Shown: positions 13,416-25,432 of the stretch, in pieces
Layout of the letters: every line of letters begins with the position of its first letter
Numbering within the stretch: the first letter of the stretch is position 1
Origin: Gari tellinella
Lineage: Eukaryota; Mollusca; Bivalvia; Cardiida; Psammobiidae
NCBI GenBank assembly: GCA_922989275.2
Contig: OV277870.1
Coordinates: 46,682,356 to 46,746,355, forward strand
Length of the DNA: 64,000 nt
Reading direction: 5' to 3'
Translations under genes and position numbers: made by a program
Notes under the pieces: generated by a model
Databases searched by the model: none
What the model was told of the DNA's origin: nothing
What the model saw: only the letters and a program-made list of their open reading frames with translations

Positions 13416-13628
13416 TTAACCCTTATCCTGCGGTCATATCGTCTGCTTCGAAATTGTCGTCTGCAAAATATGTTAAATTTAGATGTTTACATTTTTTAAG
13501 TAAAGAAACTTAAAGACGAGTGTCAAACAGTTTGGAACAAGATCAGACGCCGCGTTACGCGGCGTCTGATCTGGATCTAAAATGTTTGCAAAAATCAATA
13601 AAGTCGCGACCAGCAGGCAAAGGGTTAA
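13416..13628. mobile_element. Family B element
   Basis: TTAACCCTTATCCTGCGG at the left and GCAGGCAAAGGGTTAA at the right are the ends. The centre is CAAACAGTTTGGAACAAG with GATCAGACGCCGCG and its complement. The right arm uses GTCGCGACCAGCAGG, a sub-variant of B. Confidence 0.82.
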
Positions 13629-15733
13629 TAGATCTTTATGTTTGATTTTATATTACAACATTAAGATGAAGCAGTTAGAAAATTACTCTCAACATTGAAC
13701 CTACTTTTAGTCGCAAAAATCATCTACGTATCTATAAAACTTGCTTTGAGTAAAACATGTAAAACTTATGAAGGGCTCAGAGTAGCTACCATTGCTTCCG
13801 TATAGAGTGTTAAAAAATGATTTATCAAGTGCTTATTATATTATCAAACAAATAGCAAAAACAATTGCCCTCCTCATGTTGCGTATTGCAAACTTCTCCA
13901 ACGAATCAACAGCACTTTACGTCGCATGGTGTAGCTCTTACTGTATGATAAAATATAGAATTCATGGACATATGTTTAAAGCAAAGCGTGCCGAAACAAT
14001 TGTAATATTTCACGGTTATTTTATTGAGTGTATTTTGTTTTCCCTGAAGTCATTGTTATTTCTCGCTTAAAAGTAGTTGCACATATCATTGCACTTTTGG
14101 TCGTTGATAAATGCTCCATTACATTTCTTACACAAGAACGGCTCGTGTGTAGAATACGATTCATATAAGAAGTATGCTTATGTGATATATATATAGTGCC
14201 TATATTGATATAAAAATACGTTTCAAAAACTAGGAGAGGTTCAACTATCCAATATGTTTAGAATTTAATGACTTTTATTAACAATTTGGGGATTTTATCT
14301 GTTGGTCTCCTACGCGCAACCAAAAATCTCGTGTAAAGGTATATAATTTGTTGGTTGTCAGGCAAACCATTCTTTAAGTTAGTGTACTGTCGTGTACTGT
14401 CATGGTACCATGAATACCTCTAGAGGAGATGTGATAAAACAGAAGTCAAATGCAATAGACATTCGATGACATGTCATACATCAGTAATATTCCCCGGGTA
14501 GTTATAGCTGTAGGCTTATCTAATAATATGGCATGTAATGAATAAACATGGGATTTGTAAGATTAAATAAAGCAGTATGATTAAACTTTCCACTGCGATA
14601 AACCAAAACCATTGAATATTTGCAAACAGTTTGGGTCCTACTATCTTGATCAGACGACGTATCAAGCGATGTTTGATAAAAGTACAAAATGTCTGATACT
14701 CATCATAATATTACTTTGGTCAATTTACTTAAAATTAAAATTTGAGCAAAAAAAGGCAGATGATGGCATAGCAATGAAGGGGTTGATGTGATTACGACAT
14801 AGTTATGTCAGAGTTTTCTAACAAAGTGACATATCTCTAATTTCAACTACGCGTATCACAGTCAAATTACTAGCTCGAACTTGCTTAAATCGAACATACG
14901 CTTATCTCTAAGTGAAATCTATGTTTAGCCGCAATTCTTTCTGAGGCTCATGCAATTGTAGGCTGCTTCAAATATGGCGTCTGGTTCAAATAAAACAGAA
15001 TGATTGTTTAAGCTTTGAAAAAGGATCATAGTTGAATATGAATGGCAAAAATTGTGATCCAGATCAGACCAGGATCCGACACGTATCAAAGATGTTTTCA
15101 AATGGAAACCAGGTGCTGATTGCTATGATAAGGGTTAGATAATAATAGATGGTTACTTGGCGTCTGATAAGGATTAAAACTGTACATTACTGATAAAGAT
15201 CAGTCTTTAGTTCCTTAGTCAAAAGTACAAAACATTGTAATTAACATAAACATGTTGAACTTCTTAGAGCATATTGATATAGTTTACACGTAACTTTATA
15301 TCATGTATTTGGTTTTCCCTAAGATTGCTCCTTAACACATGCATGACTATTTCAAGGAATTGTATTTTTATATATCCTCATAAAACCACTAAACACATTG
15401 GAGCTAAATGCTACTTGACTTAAACAGTTTTTACCTTTATAAGATGCAAAAGTTTCTGATAAAGATCTAGTGTGATTTCTATTGGCGTTGAGAAGACACA
15501 TACAATAACCTTTTTAAGACATACAGTGATTCCGGGTAATGCTTACAACTACATGTAGCTCAGCTATTGATCAGGCTTTCAAGGTGTTCAAATCGCACTT
15601 AGAAATACTGTTTTTGTTTATCCTGCTTTACGCTTCTATATGCTTGGGTAAAGAAAACATCCATTATGGTACATATTCTTGACTGTATCAAGAGGAACAA
15701 CCTTCTTTAATGGATAAATGAATTAAATACAAA
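13629..15733. other. Unassigned intergenic stretch
   Basis: The frame at 13792-14070 has no recognisable domain. A half hairpin (GCAAACAGTTTGGGTCCTAC, 14622 on) and E-like TCGAACTTGCTTAAATCGAAC (14875 on) are the only repeat signals. Confidence 0.4.
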
Positions 15734-16130
15734 CGGAATATTACTATACTTTGCATATCTTATGCACCGGATCACTCGAGTTGTGTGTGTAAAGGCTATA
15801 TCCAACGAGACCGAAGGTCGAGTTGGATATAGCCTTTACACACACAACGAGAGTGATCTGGTGCATAAGATATGCAAAGTATAGTAATGTTCCTTTTATT
15901 ATATACCTCATATAATAATAATAAAATAAAAACGATAGAAATGCTTCGAGCTATTTTCTATGCCCCTGTAGTGTGTAAAGTAGTTGCGAACTTCCGACTA
16001 CACAGTAAACGTTCTTTTCCCATTACACAAGGTACATGGGTAATACGGAATGTTCAATCCGTCAAGGTGTATTTGTTCGGTAAAATACGGAAATATTTCG
16101 GGCAGAACATTGGTAGGTATATAATAAAAA
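15734..16130 (+). repeat. 397-bp tandem duplication, copy 1, with a 160-bp foldback
   Basis: It starts CGGAATATTACTATACTTTG. The first 160 bp form a near-perfect foldback: TTTGCATATCTTATGCACC / GGTGCATAAGATATGCAAA and AGGCTATATCCAACGAG / TTGGATATAGCC. The spacer carries CCCATTACACAAGGTACATGGG. The whole unit repeats at 16131, exactly 397 bp on. Confidence 0.88.
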
Positions 16131-16740
16131 CGGAATATTACTATACTTTGCATATCTTATGCAACGGATCACTCGAGTTGTGTGTGTAAAGGCTATATCC
16201 AACGAGACCGGAGGTCGAGTTGGATATAGCCTTTACACACACAACGAGAGTGATCCGGTACATAAGATATGCAAAGTATAGTAATGTTCCTTTTATTATA
16301 TACCTCTTATAATAAAAATAAAATGAAAAACGATAGAAATGTTTCGAGCGTTACTATAAATAAACTGGATTTCCCATATGTCACACTTTGGGGAATGGCA
16401 CGTGAAAGTAAATACTCGCTATTACGACCACTAAAACGAATGCTAATTGATTAAATAATAGAGGGGTGACAGCTTAAAGCTTTCTGTTTCACTGTCATCT
16501 TGCTTTAAGCGGTCACCTACCGTAAACACCCTAATACTTAACATAATTTAGTGGTCGTAATAGAAAGGTTTTACTGTAGTTCCGAACTTCCGACTACACA
16601 GTAAACGTTCTTTTCCCATTACACAAGGTACATGGGTAATACGGAATTTTCAATCCGTCAAGGTGTATTTGTTCGATAAAATACAGAAATATTTCGGGCA
16701 GAACATTGGTAGGTATATAATAAAAAGCGATATTTATTGG
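16131..16740 (+). repeat. 397-bp tandem duplication, copy 2, interrupted by a family F MITE
   Basis: The foldback recurs with few changes (CACCGG to CAACGG, CGAAGG to CGGAGG). The spacer is then broken by extra sequence (from about 16348) and the F element, and resumes at about 16577 with CCGAACTTCCGACTACACAG up to GGTATATAATAAAAA. Confidence 0.85.
16406..16576. mobile_element. Family F MITE inside the duplicated spacer
   Basis: The right end is TAGTGGTCGTAATAGAAAGG..TTTTACTG|TA. The left end is CTCGCTATTACGACCACTAA. The centre has GACAGCTTAAAGC / GCTTTAAGCGGTCACC. Confidence 0.72.
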
Positions 16741-17069
16741 GGAATTGATAAAGACATCTGTACATTTCAGAATTAAAACAGACGGCACTTTGAGTTGAAG
16801 GAGGACAAGCATTTCCAAGTGTAAATTTCATATCAGAATTTTTAAAAACAACTATAACAGTAATAAGGAGTATCACAAATAACAAGCAAATTTCAGACGT
16901 TGTCGACATGTTATTTGTATAATCTTGACAGGAATGTGGTTTATTTAAGCATTATCAACATTTTATTTGTTACACAAACCTTTATATTGAGGCACAATAA
17001 GAGTGCCAAACAGTTTTGATTCGTATTAATAAACACTCAAATGGCTTCTGATCAGGATCCAAACTGTAT

Positions 17070-17321
17070 TTAACTCTTTTGCTGCCAAATTAATCGTGAC
17101 AATTTTACCGTTTCATCGTTCCATTGTCTTTTGCTTCAATATGTTTGTCTGCAATATCGTTTCAAGGTTAAATAAAAGGCAGTATGAATGAAGAAATTTC
17201 AAAAGGAACGTCAAACAGTTTGGACACGGCTAAGACACCGCGTAACGCGGCGGGCGTCTGATCAGGACACAAACTGTTTGCAAACGCGCTTTTTTGGCGT
17301 CATTGAGAGTGAAAGGGTTAA
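17070..17321. mobile_element. Family B element
   Basis: TTAACTCTTTTGCTGCC at the left and GAGAGTGAAAGGGTTAA at the right are the ends. The hairpin centre has an extra GGGC in one arm (GCGGCGGGCGTCTG). Confidence 0.83.
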
Positions 17322-17438
17322 ATGCAAGTTCAACTATTCTTGGAAGCTCAAAGAATAACAGATGAATTCAGGTGACATTAACTCTCCAGGAATATAATTA
17401 CAAGTGATTAATTATGCTCATTAGGGACGAAGAGCTAT

Positions 17439-17684
17439 CAGTGGAGAATCTGTTATTCTTTCCCGTTTAAACGCAAACGTACGCAAACGCAAAGCACTAA
17501 AACGTAGAAAAGTACAACTTTTTGACAATTCTGATAATTCATGTTTATCTTGGTGGCAAACAGTTTGGAGCCTGATCAGACGCCGGGTTACCCGGCGTCT
17601 GATCTGGCTCCAAACTGTTTGCATCTGAAAAAATAGTTTTAGCGTAAACGCGTTTATTGGGAAAGAATAACACATTCTCCACTG
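17439..17684 (+). mobile_element. Family A MITE, complete
   Basis: Both ends are intact (CAGTGGAGAATCTG / CATTCTCCACTG). TA follows at 17685. The left flank is TAT rather than TA. Confidence 0.9.
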
Positions 17685-17767
17685 TATCGGGTTGTTGACT
17701 GATTGGTGCCTAGTTTAGTAAGACCATCATTCAGTGCAGAATAACATTAATAAAATAACGCTAATTA

Positions 17768-17961
17768 CATTCAAACTTCGAAATATTGAACTCGCTTAAG
17801 TGGAACATATCTATAATTCAACGTTGCTAAGACACATTTTACCATTGAAAAAGGAATATTAGTTGCTTTCAAGCGAATTCTAAATAACCAAATTCAACTG
17901 TATCTTTCGGACGAGTTCCAATGTAGCGAGTTCAGGATATTGAAGTGCGGGATATTGACTG
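17768..17961. repeat. Family E copy, diverged
   Basis: CAAACTTCGAAATATTGAAC at the left and GATATTGAAGTGCGGGATA..GACTG at the right are weak E ends with the same spacing. Confidence 0.5.
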
Positions 17962-18249
17962 TATTTAGAATATGGTCAGATGTCTAACATGCGAGCACAA
18001 GAGTTGTGTATCTCTATTTTGAAATTGATGTAATTGTACTTTTATTACTGTAAGCGTATACTTTTTGCTATCATTGTCACATCTTTTTTCCGTTGTATGG
18101 AATATTCGTGTGCTTCCAATGTTTGTTTTTAAGAGTTAATCGCTCTAAGCTGATATAATTGTGTCGCTATGTTCACGTCGAACAGCAAGTCTTTTTGACA
18201 GTGTCTTTGAACATGTAATTTGCAGCGATTTTATTAAACCTTAAAATAG

Positions 18250-18300
18250 AAAAAACATTATTATTTCCCAATAAATGCGTTTATGCTAAGACTTGCCATT
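18250..18300. repeat. Family A remnant
   Basis: AAAACATTATTATTTCCC, then ATAAATGCGTTTATGCTAAGAC, is the shorter arm of A. The rest is missing. Confidence 0.5.
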
Positions 18301-18386
18301 TGGACAGAATTGAGTCTAATCAGTTCAATTGATTAAACAGATGAGATAATCCATTTGAAGCAGTTTGGTATTACATCGATTCTGCC

Positions 18387-18464
18387 TTAACCCTTTCACT
18401 CTCAATGACGCCATAAAACGCATTTTTAAACAATTCACGATAAGTTTGATCATGAAAGAGTTAA
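18387..18464. mobile_element. Family B element lacking its hairpin core
   Basis: TTAACCCTTTCACTCTCAAT and GATCATGAAAGAGTTAA lie only 78 bp apart. Both termini are kept, but the GCAAACAGTTTGGA hairpin is absent. Confidence 0.65.
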
Positions 18465-18471
18465 ACTGTTA

Positions 18472-18717
18472 CAGTGGAGAATCTGTTATTCTTTCCCGTT
18501 TAAACGCAAACGTACGCAAACGCAAAGCACTAAAACGTAGAAAAGTACAACTTTTGGACAATTCTGATATTTCATGTTTATCTTGGTGGCAAACAGTTTG
18601 GAGCCTGATCAGACGCCGGGTTACCCGGCGTCTGATCTGGCTCCAAACTGTTTGCACTGCAAATAATAGTTTTAGCGTAAACGCGTTTATTGGGAAAGAA
18701 TAACACATTCTCCACTG
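18472..18717 (+). mobile_element. Family A MITE, complete, near consensus
   Basis: The ends are perfect and flanked by TA. The copy lies 7 bp from the small B element. Its sequence is almost identical to the copies at 60333 and 61504. Confidence 0.92.
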
Positions 18718-18983
18718 TACCTGTTTCAAACACTGAAAACATATAAGCAAATGTTTCATAAGAAGGCTTGTATTTCCTGGTACATTGCGGGAAACAGCCG
18801 CAGTCAGGGGCGCAAAAGAGCTGAATGCAACGCATTTTAGCACACCGAACATTGATGTTTTAGCATATGCCTTCAAAATACACAAACAAGAATGTCACTG
18901 CTATTGAAAACTCGGTCGGATTAATTATATACAACTGAATACAGCGAATTGATTACAGAATCTCGTTTTTTATTCTACAAAAA

Positions 18984-19185
18984 CAGAAAAACCTCTCTAT
19001 GACGACAACATCTATATTACGACCACAAACGTGTGTTTACGACCGATAACTGCTTAAAGCAATGTAAAAGTAAAACAGAATGCTAGGAGCTTTCTTTTCT
19101 ATAGTCACCTTGATTTAATTTGTGACCTGTATTTTATACAATCAATTAGCCGTCGCTTTAGTAATCGTGATATAAAGGTTTTCTG
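18984..19185. repeat. Family F copy, diverged
   Basis: CAGAAAAACCTCTCTATGACG at the left and AAAGGTTTTCTG|TA at the right. Inside is a D/F core TGCTTAAAGCAATG..AAAACAGAATGC. Confidence 0.6.
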
Positions 19186-19612
19186 TACATGCGGAAATTA
19201 TTGGTATCACATGATGGAATATAGTAACTAGTCGTATAATGAACGTGTTAACAGCACTACTAATGAGTAAAACATTAGAGGATAAGTCGATACATCTTCT
19301 GATAATACCGTTTGTAAATAAGTTAACGAGACAATTAGGCTATCAGTGGATGATTAGAATTTCAAAAGAGCTGGTAATATATCGACATTTCCGTTATTAA
19401 CAACACTTTATCCAGCCTTAATGAGATCTATATTCAATATGATACATTATAAATCCTATTTTATAATGCTAAAGACCTGTGATATATTTTCTAACACTGG
19501 ATTCTAATCAGGCTGTTGTCATCCATCAACTAATCTGGTTGCAAATTGCATTACAGTCATAAACAAGTTTCTTTTACCTATTTAAACCAAGTGTCTGATA
19601 AATGGAACATTG

Positions 19613-19664
19613 GCAAACAGTGTAGACCCTGATGAGATGCTGTATCAGAGTGTTCACTGTTTGC
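19613..19664. repeat. Family C hairpin, short
   Basis: GCAAACAGTGTAGACC..GTGTTCACTG and TTTGC, with a 20-bp centre. Confidence 0.65.
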
Positions 19665-20133
19665 TATATCTTATGAAATGTTATTCTGTATGTAAATACC
19701 TTGCAGTGCAATTAAATCACCATTGTTTATCTATAATTCACTGTTTGCTATTGCATATTAATTGTTCTACTGGATGGTAAAATATACCAGTGTCCTTAAA
19801 TCACCCTTGTATATCAATTATGGATTTTTCCAGCTAGTTCATGCAATATCCAGGCATACAGGGTCAATGCTATAGGTATCTGTATCAGTTTTACATTTTA
19901 TCAAACAACTGCCTGTATCTAATATTGTCCGGTGGTCTTCTGATGATTGGTCGCTTAACACGTTGAACTCTAGCGACGAGTTATTTCGTCATTTACAAAT
20001 ATTGTACATTTGGAGAGTACACGTGTCCTATGCAAACAGTGTAGACCAAGTCAAACAGTTCCTAAGGTACTATCTGAGCATGATATGCAATATTCGTCAT
20101 ATTGCAATACATTGACAAAAACAACTCTAAGTA

Positions 20134-20326
20134 CAGGGCTCCAGATAAGAGGGGGTAAACTGAACCATTCAAACAATTTCTCACTTATTTCAGAACCAAA
20201 TCCTATGGTGTTACTACTCATTAGAATCGTCTCGAAGAGACGATTCTAATGAGTAGTGACACTATAGGGTTTACTGCAGAAATAAAGATTTTAGTTTCTG
20301 AAATACTCCCCTTATCTGGAGCTCTG
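20134..20326. mobile_element. Family H foldback MITE
   Basis: TA|CAGGGCTCCAGATAAG at the left and CTTATCTGGAGCTCTG|TA at the right. A near-continuous stem ends in ATTAGAATCGTCTC / GAGACGATTCTAAT. Confidence 0.83.
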
Positions 20327-22519
20327 TAAGTAGTCAAAATCGAACTAGAATAAATTTTGATTTTGCCATTAGACGTTGCAGGGATGAACTAGTTATAACA
20401 CAGTTTATTGAAATAATTAGTACTTTTTCCTTTAACAGTATTATAATGCTGATTAGTTTAAGTAAACCTCATTCGCTTTCAAGGAAGTGGTTAGACACAT
20501 TAATTTTGATATCCCCGGTATCTTTAGACGTGAAAGGCATACAGTAATTGTCCTGTCGTCCCATGCGTCGTCCGTTTGACGGTGCATACGAGGTTATCAA
20601 GATTTTATTAGTTCTCCTATCATCAGCAAAGCTTTTTGGAATACTTGATTACGTATATACAACTGTTGTCTTGGACCAACCTCAATCCACAAATATCCCT
20701 AGCTACAATTTCACATTGGCCTTGACCTAATTTGGACTTATAACATAATTTTATATTAACCAGTTCCTGGTTAACTAGATGTAATTGTTGAACCTAGCAT
20801 CAAGCTTTGTTACTTACGTCGTATGCAACTGTTGCTTTGGACCAAAACCGATCTACCTTTATTACCCAACATTATGTTTGTATTTGATCTTGACTTAACT
20901 TGTGCTTACAATATTTAAATTGGTTATTTTCCTGTAGGGTACATTTTACCGCTTGCTAGAATGGTTGAATAATTAAGCAGCTGTTACCGTGGACCATTAC
21001 CGATTCATCCTTTGTCACCCAACTTCAATTTGAACTGATCTTAACCTAATTTAATCTCAGAAAAGATGCAGAACATATTTTCAAGGATGCCACAAGGGAT
21101 ATTTGTCAGCTTTTACTAAATTAAGCATTGCTTTCGTTGGTTCATTTTATTTGAGCTCGTACATCTTCGGGGAAATGAGATCTTTGGACAGAGACACCTT
21201 TGTATTGAGGACGAAATTTCCTTTCAAGGGATTCTGTTCTGAATAAGAATTGCATGAAATTGTGATATGTCCTCTTCATCCGTTTATCCGGAACCCTTAG
21301 CGAAAAAGGATTATAAAGGTAATCAATTTAAATTGAAACTGGGAGATACATTGAACGAATATGGAGAAAACATAGTTTTCTTACTGAAAAGAACACCTAA
21401 AGTAATCAAACAACTTCATGTTTTAAACAAATACCAGTTATTCAAACTAACCTTCGATTGTAAATGCAGCGCAGCGAATTCCTATTATGCCGGAAGTTTG
21501 ACGTCATCATCCGGGGAGTAAAGGCGCTTGTACACAATCGGGTCAAATTTATACTGCATGTGAAAGGTCAATTTCAAGACACTCGCTACACGTAATAAAC
21601 ATTTAGAGTTATATTGGAAAATGTGTTATTCAAAATCATTTTACAAAGGGACCCTAAAACATAAAGTACGTGGTCAATTTTGGTATTGATGTTTTGAAAA
21701 TATAATGCTCTTCAAAGTTTCACTAAAATTCCAAGTTTATTCAGCATTCTTTTCGGCTATTATGCTGCCCGTATCTAATACCTAACCGGGGCCGGTTTAT
21801 TGCGATGACGTAAGCAAACCGCACGCGCTATTTCAAGCGTTTTTGTGAGGCTTCCGGATATGTAGGAAGGGTCCGTTAATAAGAATCAGGGATGCCTAAA
21901 ATAGAAAAAAAATGCACATTTCTCTCAATAGCCGATAGAGGACAGTTGACTAAGCATATCAATTGTACCTAAACTGTTTTGTAAATGACAGAATCATAAT
22001 TGGTTGATTATACTGAACCGTAGCCACGAGATAACGAATCATTCACAAACAATTAATTTGAGTATTATAAGTGGCATATGCACACGGTGAAGTTCTAGAC
22101 CTGTGGTTTCAGTGGTTATGCGTTAACTGTGATAAGGAAGTTTCTGGCGCAGTATGGGTTTGTACTTTTTTACAGACTGGTCGTAGTCGTGTTGTTTATG
22201 AATACGCCTCATAACCAGATATTTGGGTTTCAAGTCGAGGATTGTAGGAACTTCAGTCAACCCAAATTGTTTATTAACGTATCGAGTTTGCCGTTTTATG
22301 AACATTGGTTGTGTCAGGTTGCAACAACTTGTCATGCCAATATATAACAAATTGAAATAATAAGTCATGTCACTGCCATGTTGGCGCCATAACAACTCTA
22401 ACAATGCATAGTCATTAGTTCGTCTTTTTAAAAACTTTTGTCAGCATTTACATCTTACATATTGTATGTTTAAGACTTTGGACGCTACTTTTCGAATGTT
22501 AAACAGTTTCTGATCCGTA
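20327..22519. other. Unassigned intergenic stretch
   Basis: The frame at 21267-21521 (84 codons) has no domain I recognise and no splice support. A loose inner repeat, TTGACCTAATTT / TTGACTTAACTTG (about 20722, 20889, 21042), suggests an old imperfect tandem repeat of about 150-165 bp. Confidence 0.35.
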
Positions 22520-22841
22520 CAGTACTGAACCTTATTAAATTAAATTGATAATCGCAAGCCAATTGCCATCGAATTGCAATCGAATTGTCATCGAATCGGG
22601 CGCTTCAAAAAACAAATCCTACGCTTGAATATGTTTACGCGAATTTTCTGAAGCGGTTGTGAAAAAAAGGAATCGAAAAAATTAACGGAGGCATATTTGC
22701 GAACATTTGTGAGATACACCATTCAAGAAAACTTACCCGAGGATAAATTTACTATTTTGAATCGCAAGCGAATTGCCATCGAATTGCCATCGAATTGCAA
22801 GCGAATCGCAAACATTGTTAATTTAATAAGGTTCAGTACTG
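22520..22841. mobile_element. Family L MITE with subterminal direct repeats
   Basis: TA|CAGTACTGAACCTTATTAAAT at the left is a perfect inverse of the right end, which is followed by TA. Just inside both ends are clusters of a 10-14 bp word (ATCGCAAGCGAATTGCCATC and variants), four to five units each side. Confidence 0.85.
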
Positions 22842-23519
22842 TATCAGCTGCCGAATTAGTTGGAGTCTGAACTGGATCAAGACTACTTGCAAGTTATAGT
22901 ATAGTCGGTCTTCGCAGTTAAAGAGATAAAGGGATAATATCCCAATGTCTCTTTCTATAAAATCAAGCTCGCATTTCTGTAAGAATGGTCAATAATAAAT
23001 TAGAAATATCCATTCCTTTAACATATCAATATACTTGTTTGCAAGTGCACTTTTTGCTAGACCATGGCTTGAATCTTTAAAAGGAATCAATCACGGACTC
23101 GAATAGTTTACTTTCTTTGAGAGGTGATACTTCAGAATAAAGCCAAGTAACAAAGTTTGAAAAATTACAGACTGTTTCGCTCTACGTTCACAATAAACTG
23201 TACATAGTTAGCAAACTTGTAGCTGATACAAGTCTGAAGTGTTTCACAGTCGGAGAGTAAAGGCATTGCAACAGATTAAATGCTATTTAAAACATGTTTT
23301 TTACTAAATGTCAAGTAACCATTATGTTTTACGAGACAAAAGTAAACAAATTAAACCGTGGTTTTGTGGTTGACATTTTTATCATTAAAGCGTAATATAA
23401 TTCATATAGAGTAATTCTGTGTCAAATTTCCATCTTCCGTAGGCGTCACATATTATCATCATTTAATACAAAACAATCATAAAGAATTTAATGTAAACTA
23501 AGAGAAATACTATAAATAC
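22842..23519. other. Unassigned intergenic stretch
   Basis: No gene or defined repeat recognised. Confidence 0.35.
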
Positions 23520-24162
23520 GAAAGAAGACTCAAGCAGGAAACGCAACACAAACAATACACCCATCTCTAAAGCAGAACACACACACAGCCATACCATAAC
23601 AAGCACACACACACACACGCGCAATACCATTCCTTCATCTACACACTAAATAGAAAACAACACGCAAGACAAACATAAAGCTAAGTGAACATAGGAGCCC
23701 GCCTTGGTACGGTCAGTAGCAATCAATAATCAATTATAAATTAATTAATTATTAACAACCACTGGGGGTTAAACCTGGGTTTAGGGGCGCCCAACCTCAC
23801 ACTTATCTCCTATATTCACCTATAAAGACGAACAGTGTACATAAAATATAAACCCTGTTCCACAACCTTACAATCAAAAAGACCGCCAGCACAGTAAGTA
23901 AATACATGTAAAACATCTAACAAAATTCTCTGACAGGATTATTAGTAACACGGGAAAGAATTAAACATTCAAGCCCGTGTTAAAAATAACCCACTATGGC
24001 AACGGTCAAATTGTACTCAAGCGAATAGTCTGTAGTCACGAGTAACTGTAAGACATGGGAGGGTTTAGGGTACGACAGAGAGGGAGAGAAAAACCAAAGC
24101 ACGAAAATCCGACATAACTCTCCCGGTTAAGGACGGCTTTAGAGATACATCATCATGTAGTG
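23520..24162 (-). mobile_element. Probable 3' non-coding part of the retroelement fragment
   Basis: It follows the stop codon of the RT fragment directly. It contains GGGGTTAAACCTGGG and ACTCAAGCAGGAAACGCAAC, the latter repeated at 11620. The exact element end is not determined. Confidence 0.4.
23599..23623 (+). repeat. (AC)n microsatellite
   Basis: A short run of AC units ending in GCGC. Confidence 0.85.
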
Positions 24163-24810
24163 CTAAGCCCTGTCTGTCGTCGCACAACCAAAGAGGAAAG
24201 CATAGTTATCAATTGTAGATTGATCGATAACCAAACGTGAAGTGCGCAGCAATATAGTTGGATCATAATCTTTTTTGAGGAAAAATCTAATACGTTTCAC
24301 AAATAGGTTTTGAAAATGCATATGTCCAAGAATCTTACGAAGTCTGTAAATCACATCACCATAAAACTCCGGATGTGAAATACCTTGCCGCAGAAAAGAC
24401 TTTAAGTTACATTTATACTTGTTAATGAGAGGAAGATTTCTATAAAAGAATTTAGAAAATGTTTTACGAATTTTATGAAATCTGTACCCCTGTTTAAGAA
24501 GCTTTTCAGTAATAGTTTTATTACGAATGTGGAAGTCCTCAACAGAGGTACAAGCCCTAGCAAAACGAATAAGTTGTGAAATATAAACCCCGTAAGATGT
24601 AGAACGGGGAACATCGCCATCTAGATGAGGATAGTTTACAATACTAAAATAAAAATCATCTCGTTTATCGTAAATCTTAGAAGAAACAATACCGTTATTT
24701 ATTAAAAGATCCAAATCTAAAAATGGTGCCGATAAATTTGACTCGTTTGTTTTATTAAGGCGTAATTCTTTTGGGTAAATAAAAGGAAACAACGTATGTC
24801 TGATATTGTT
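24163..24810 (-). pseudogene. Retroelement reverse-transcriptase C-terminal fragment, 5'-truncated
   Basis: The frame is open from about 24807 to a stop at 24163, roughly 215 codons with no genuine start. It is a 5'-truncated insertion. Features are FLDLDLLI near residue 25, an YDKRDDFYF segment, a basic helix-rich region (RFHKIRKTFSKFF) and GISHPEFYGDVIY. FLD followed by a variable strand and a basic YxK motif resembles the end of the RT palm and the thumb of Penelope-like or related retroelements. I am sure it is retroelement-derived and less sure of the class. Because the remaining frame is unbroken, the insertion is fairly young. The non-coding 3' part probably extends to about 23520. Confidence 0.62.
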
Positions 24811-25101
24811 TTATTAAATTTTATTCATGCTTTTTGTTAATTTTATTTTGCTTAACCAAGATTACCGATCTCTGTTATAAAATCAGCTTATGTTTAAATC
24901 CTGATTGGCACGATAATAAAATATAAAACATGCCCTTACTGTTTTACCTTGTTGTTACTAGTAGATCACCGTAGCAATATTAGTGTTACCGGTTGTGGCA
25001 ATATAAGTGTTAACTTTTATCATTTATTCAACAAGTGATTTTGTAAGCAGTCCATGTGTGTGTTGACCCTTTTAAGCATAGTTGATAAAAAGTATACATT
25101 A

Positions 25102-25153
25102 GCAAAGAGCGTAGATCATTTCGCGGCGTCTATTCAGGATCTACACTGTTTGC
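25102..25153. repeat. Family C hairpin, worn
   Basis: GCAAAGAGCGTAGATC..GGATCTACACTG and TTTGC, with GCGGCGTC left from the centre. Confidence 0.6.
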
Positions 25154-25365
25154 TATTTTATATGAAATGTTCTGTTATATGGACAAACACACTAGTGTTT
25201 TGGACCATCCTTGTGTATCTATAATAAAAGCATCCAACAAGCACATAGGGATAGGTCACTGAAAAAGCCAGACATACATGGGTTTAAAGGAATGTTTGTA
25301 AACAAAATGCAGCTTTTACCCTTTTAACCCTATATCCCTCTGTAAATATTACTGATATTACAAAT

Positions 25366-25432
25366 GCAAACAGTGCAAACCCTTATCAGAGGGCTCCTAT
25401 AGGAGCCCTCTGATTAGGGTCGGCACTGTTTG
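25366..25432. repeat. Family C hairpin, GAGGGCTCC centre
   Basis: GCAAACAGTGCAAACCC is paired with GGGTCGGCACTG and TTTGA. The centre is the perfect palindrome AGAGGGCTCCTATAGGAGCC with CTCT. Confidence 0.78.

Noticed and set aside
15872..16189. 105-codon plus-strand frame
   Set aside because: It lies inside the 397-bp duplicated foldback unit and is not preserved in the second copy.
18469..18885. Recurrent frames of 60-138 codons with RRRVTRRLIRLQTV in many places
   Set aside because: They are the family A MITE read through on either strand. Frames stay open because the consensus has no stop, and they differ only by copy. There is no conserved start context and no known domain.
20010..20249. 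79-codon plus-strand frame
   Set aside because: It overlaps a C half-hairpin and the family H foldback; no coding signal.
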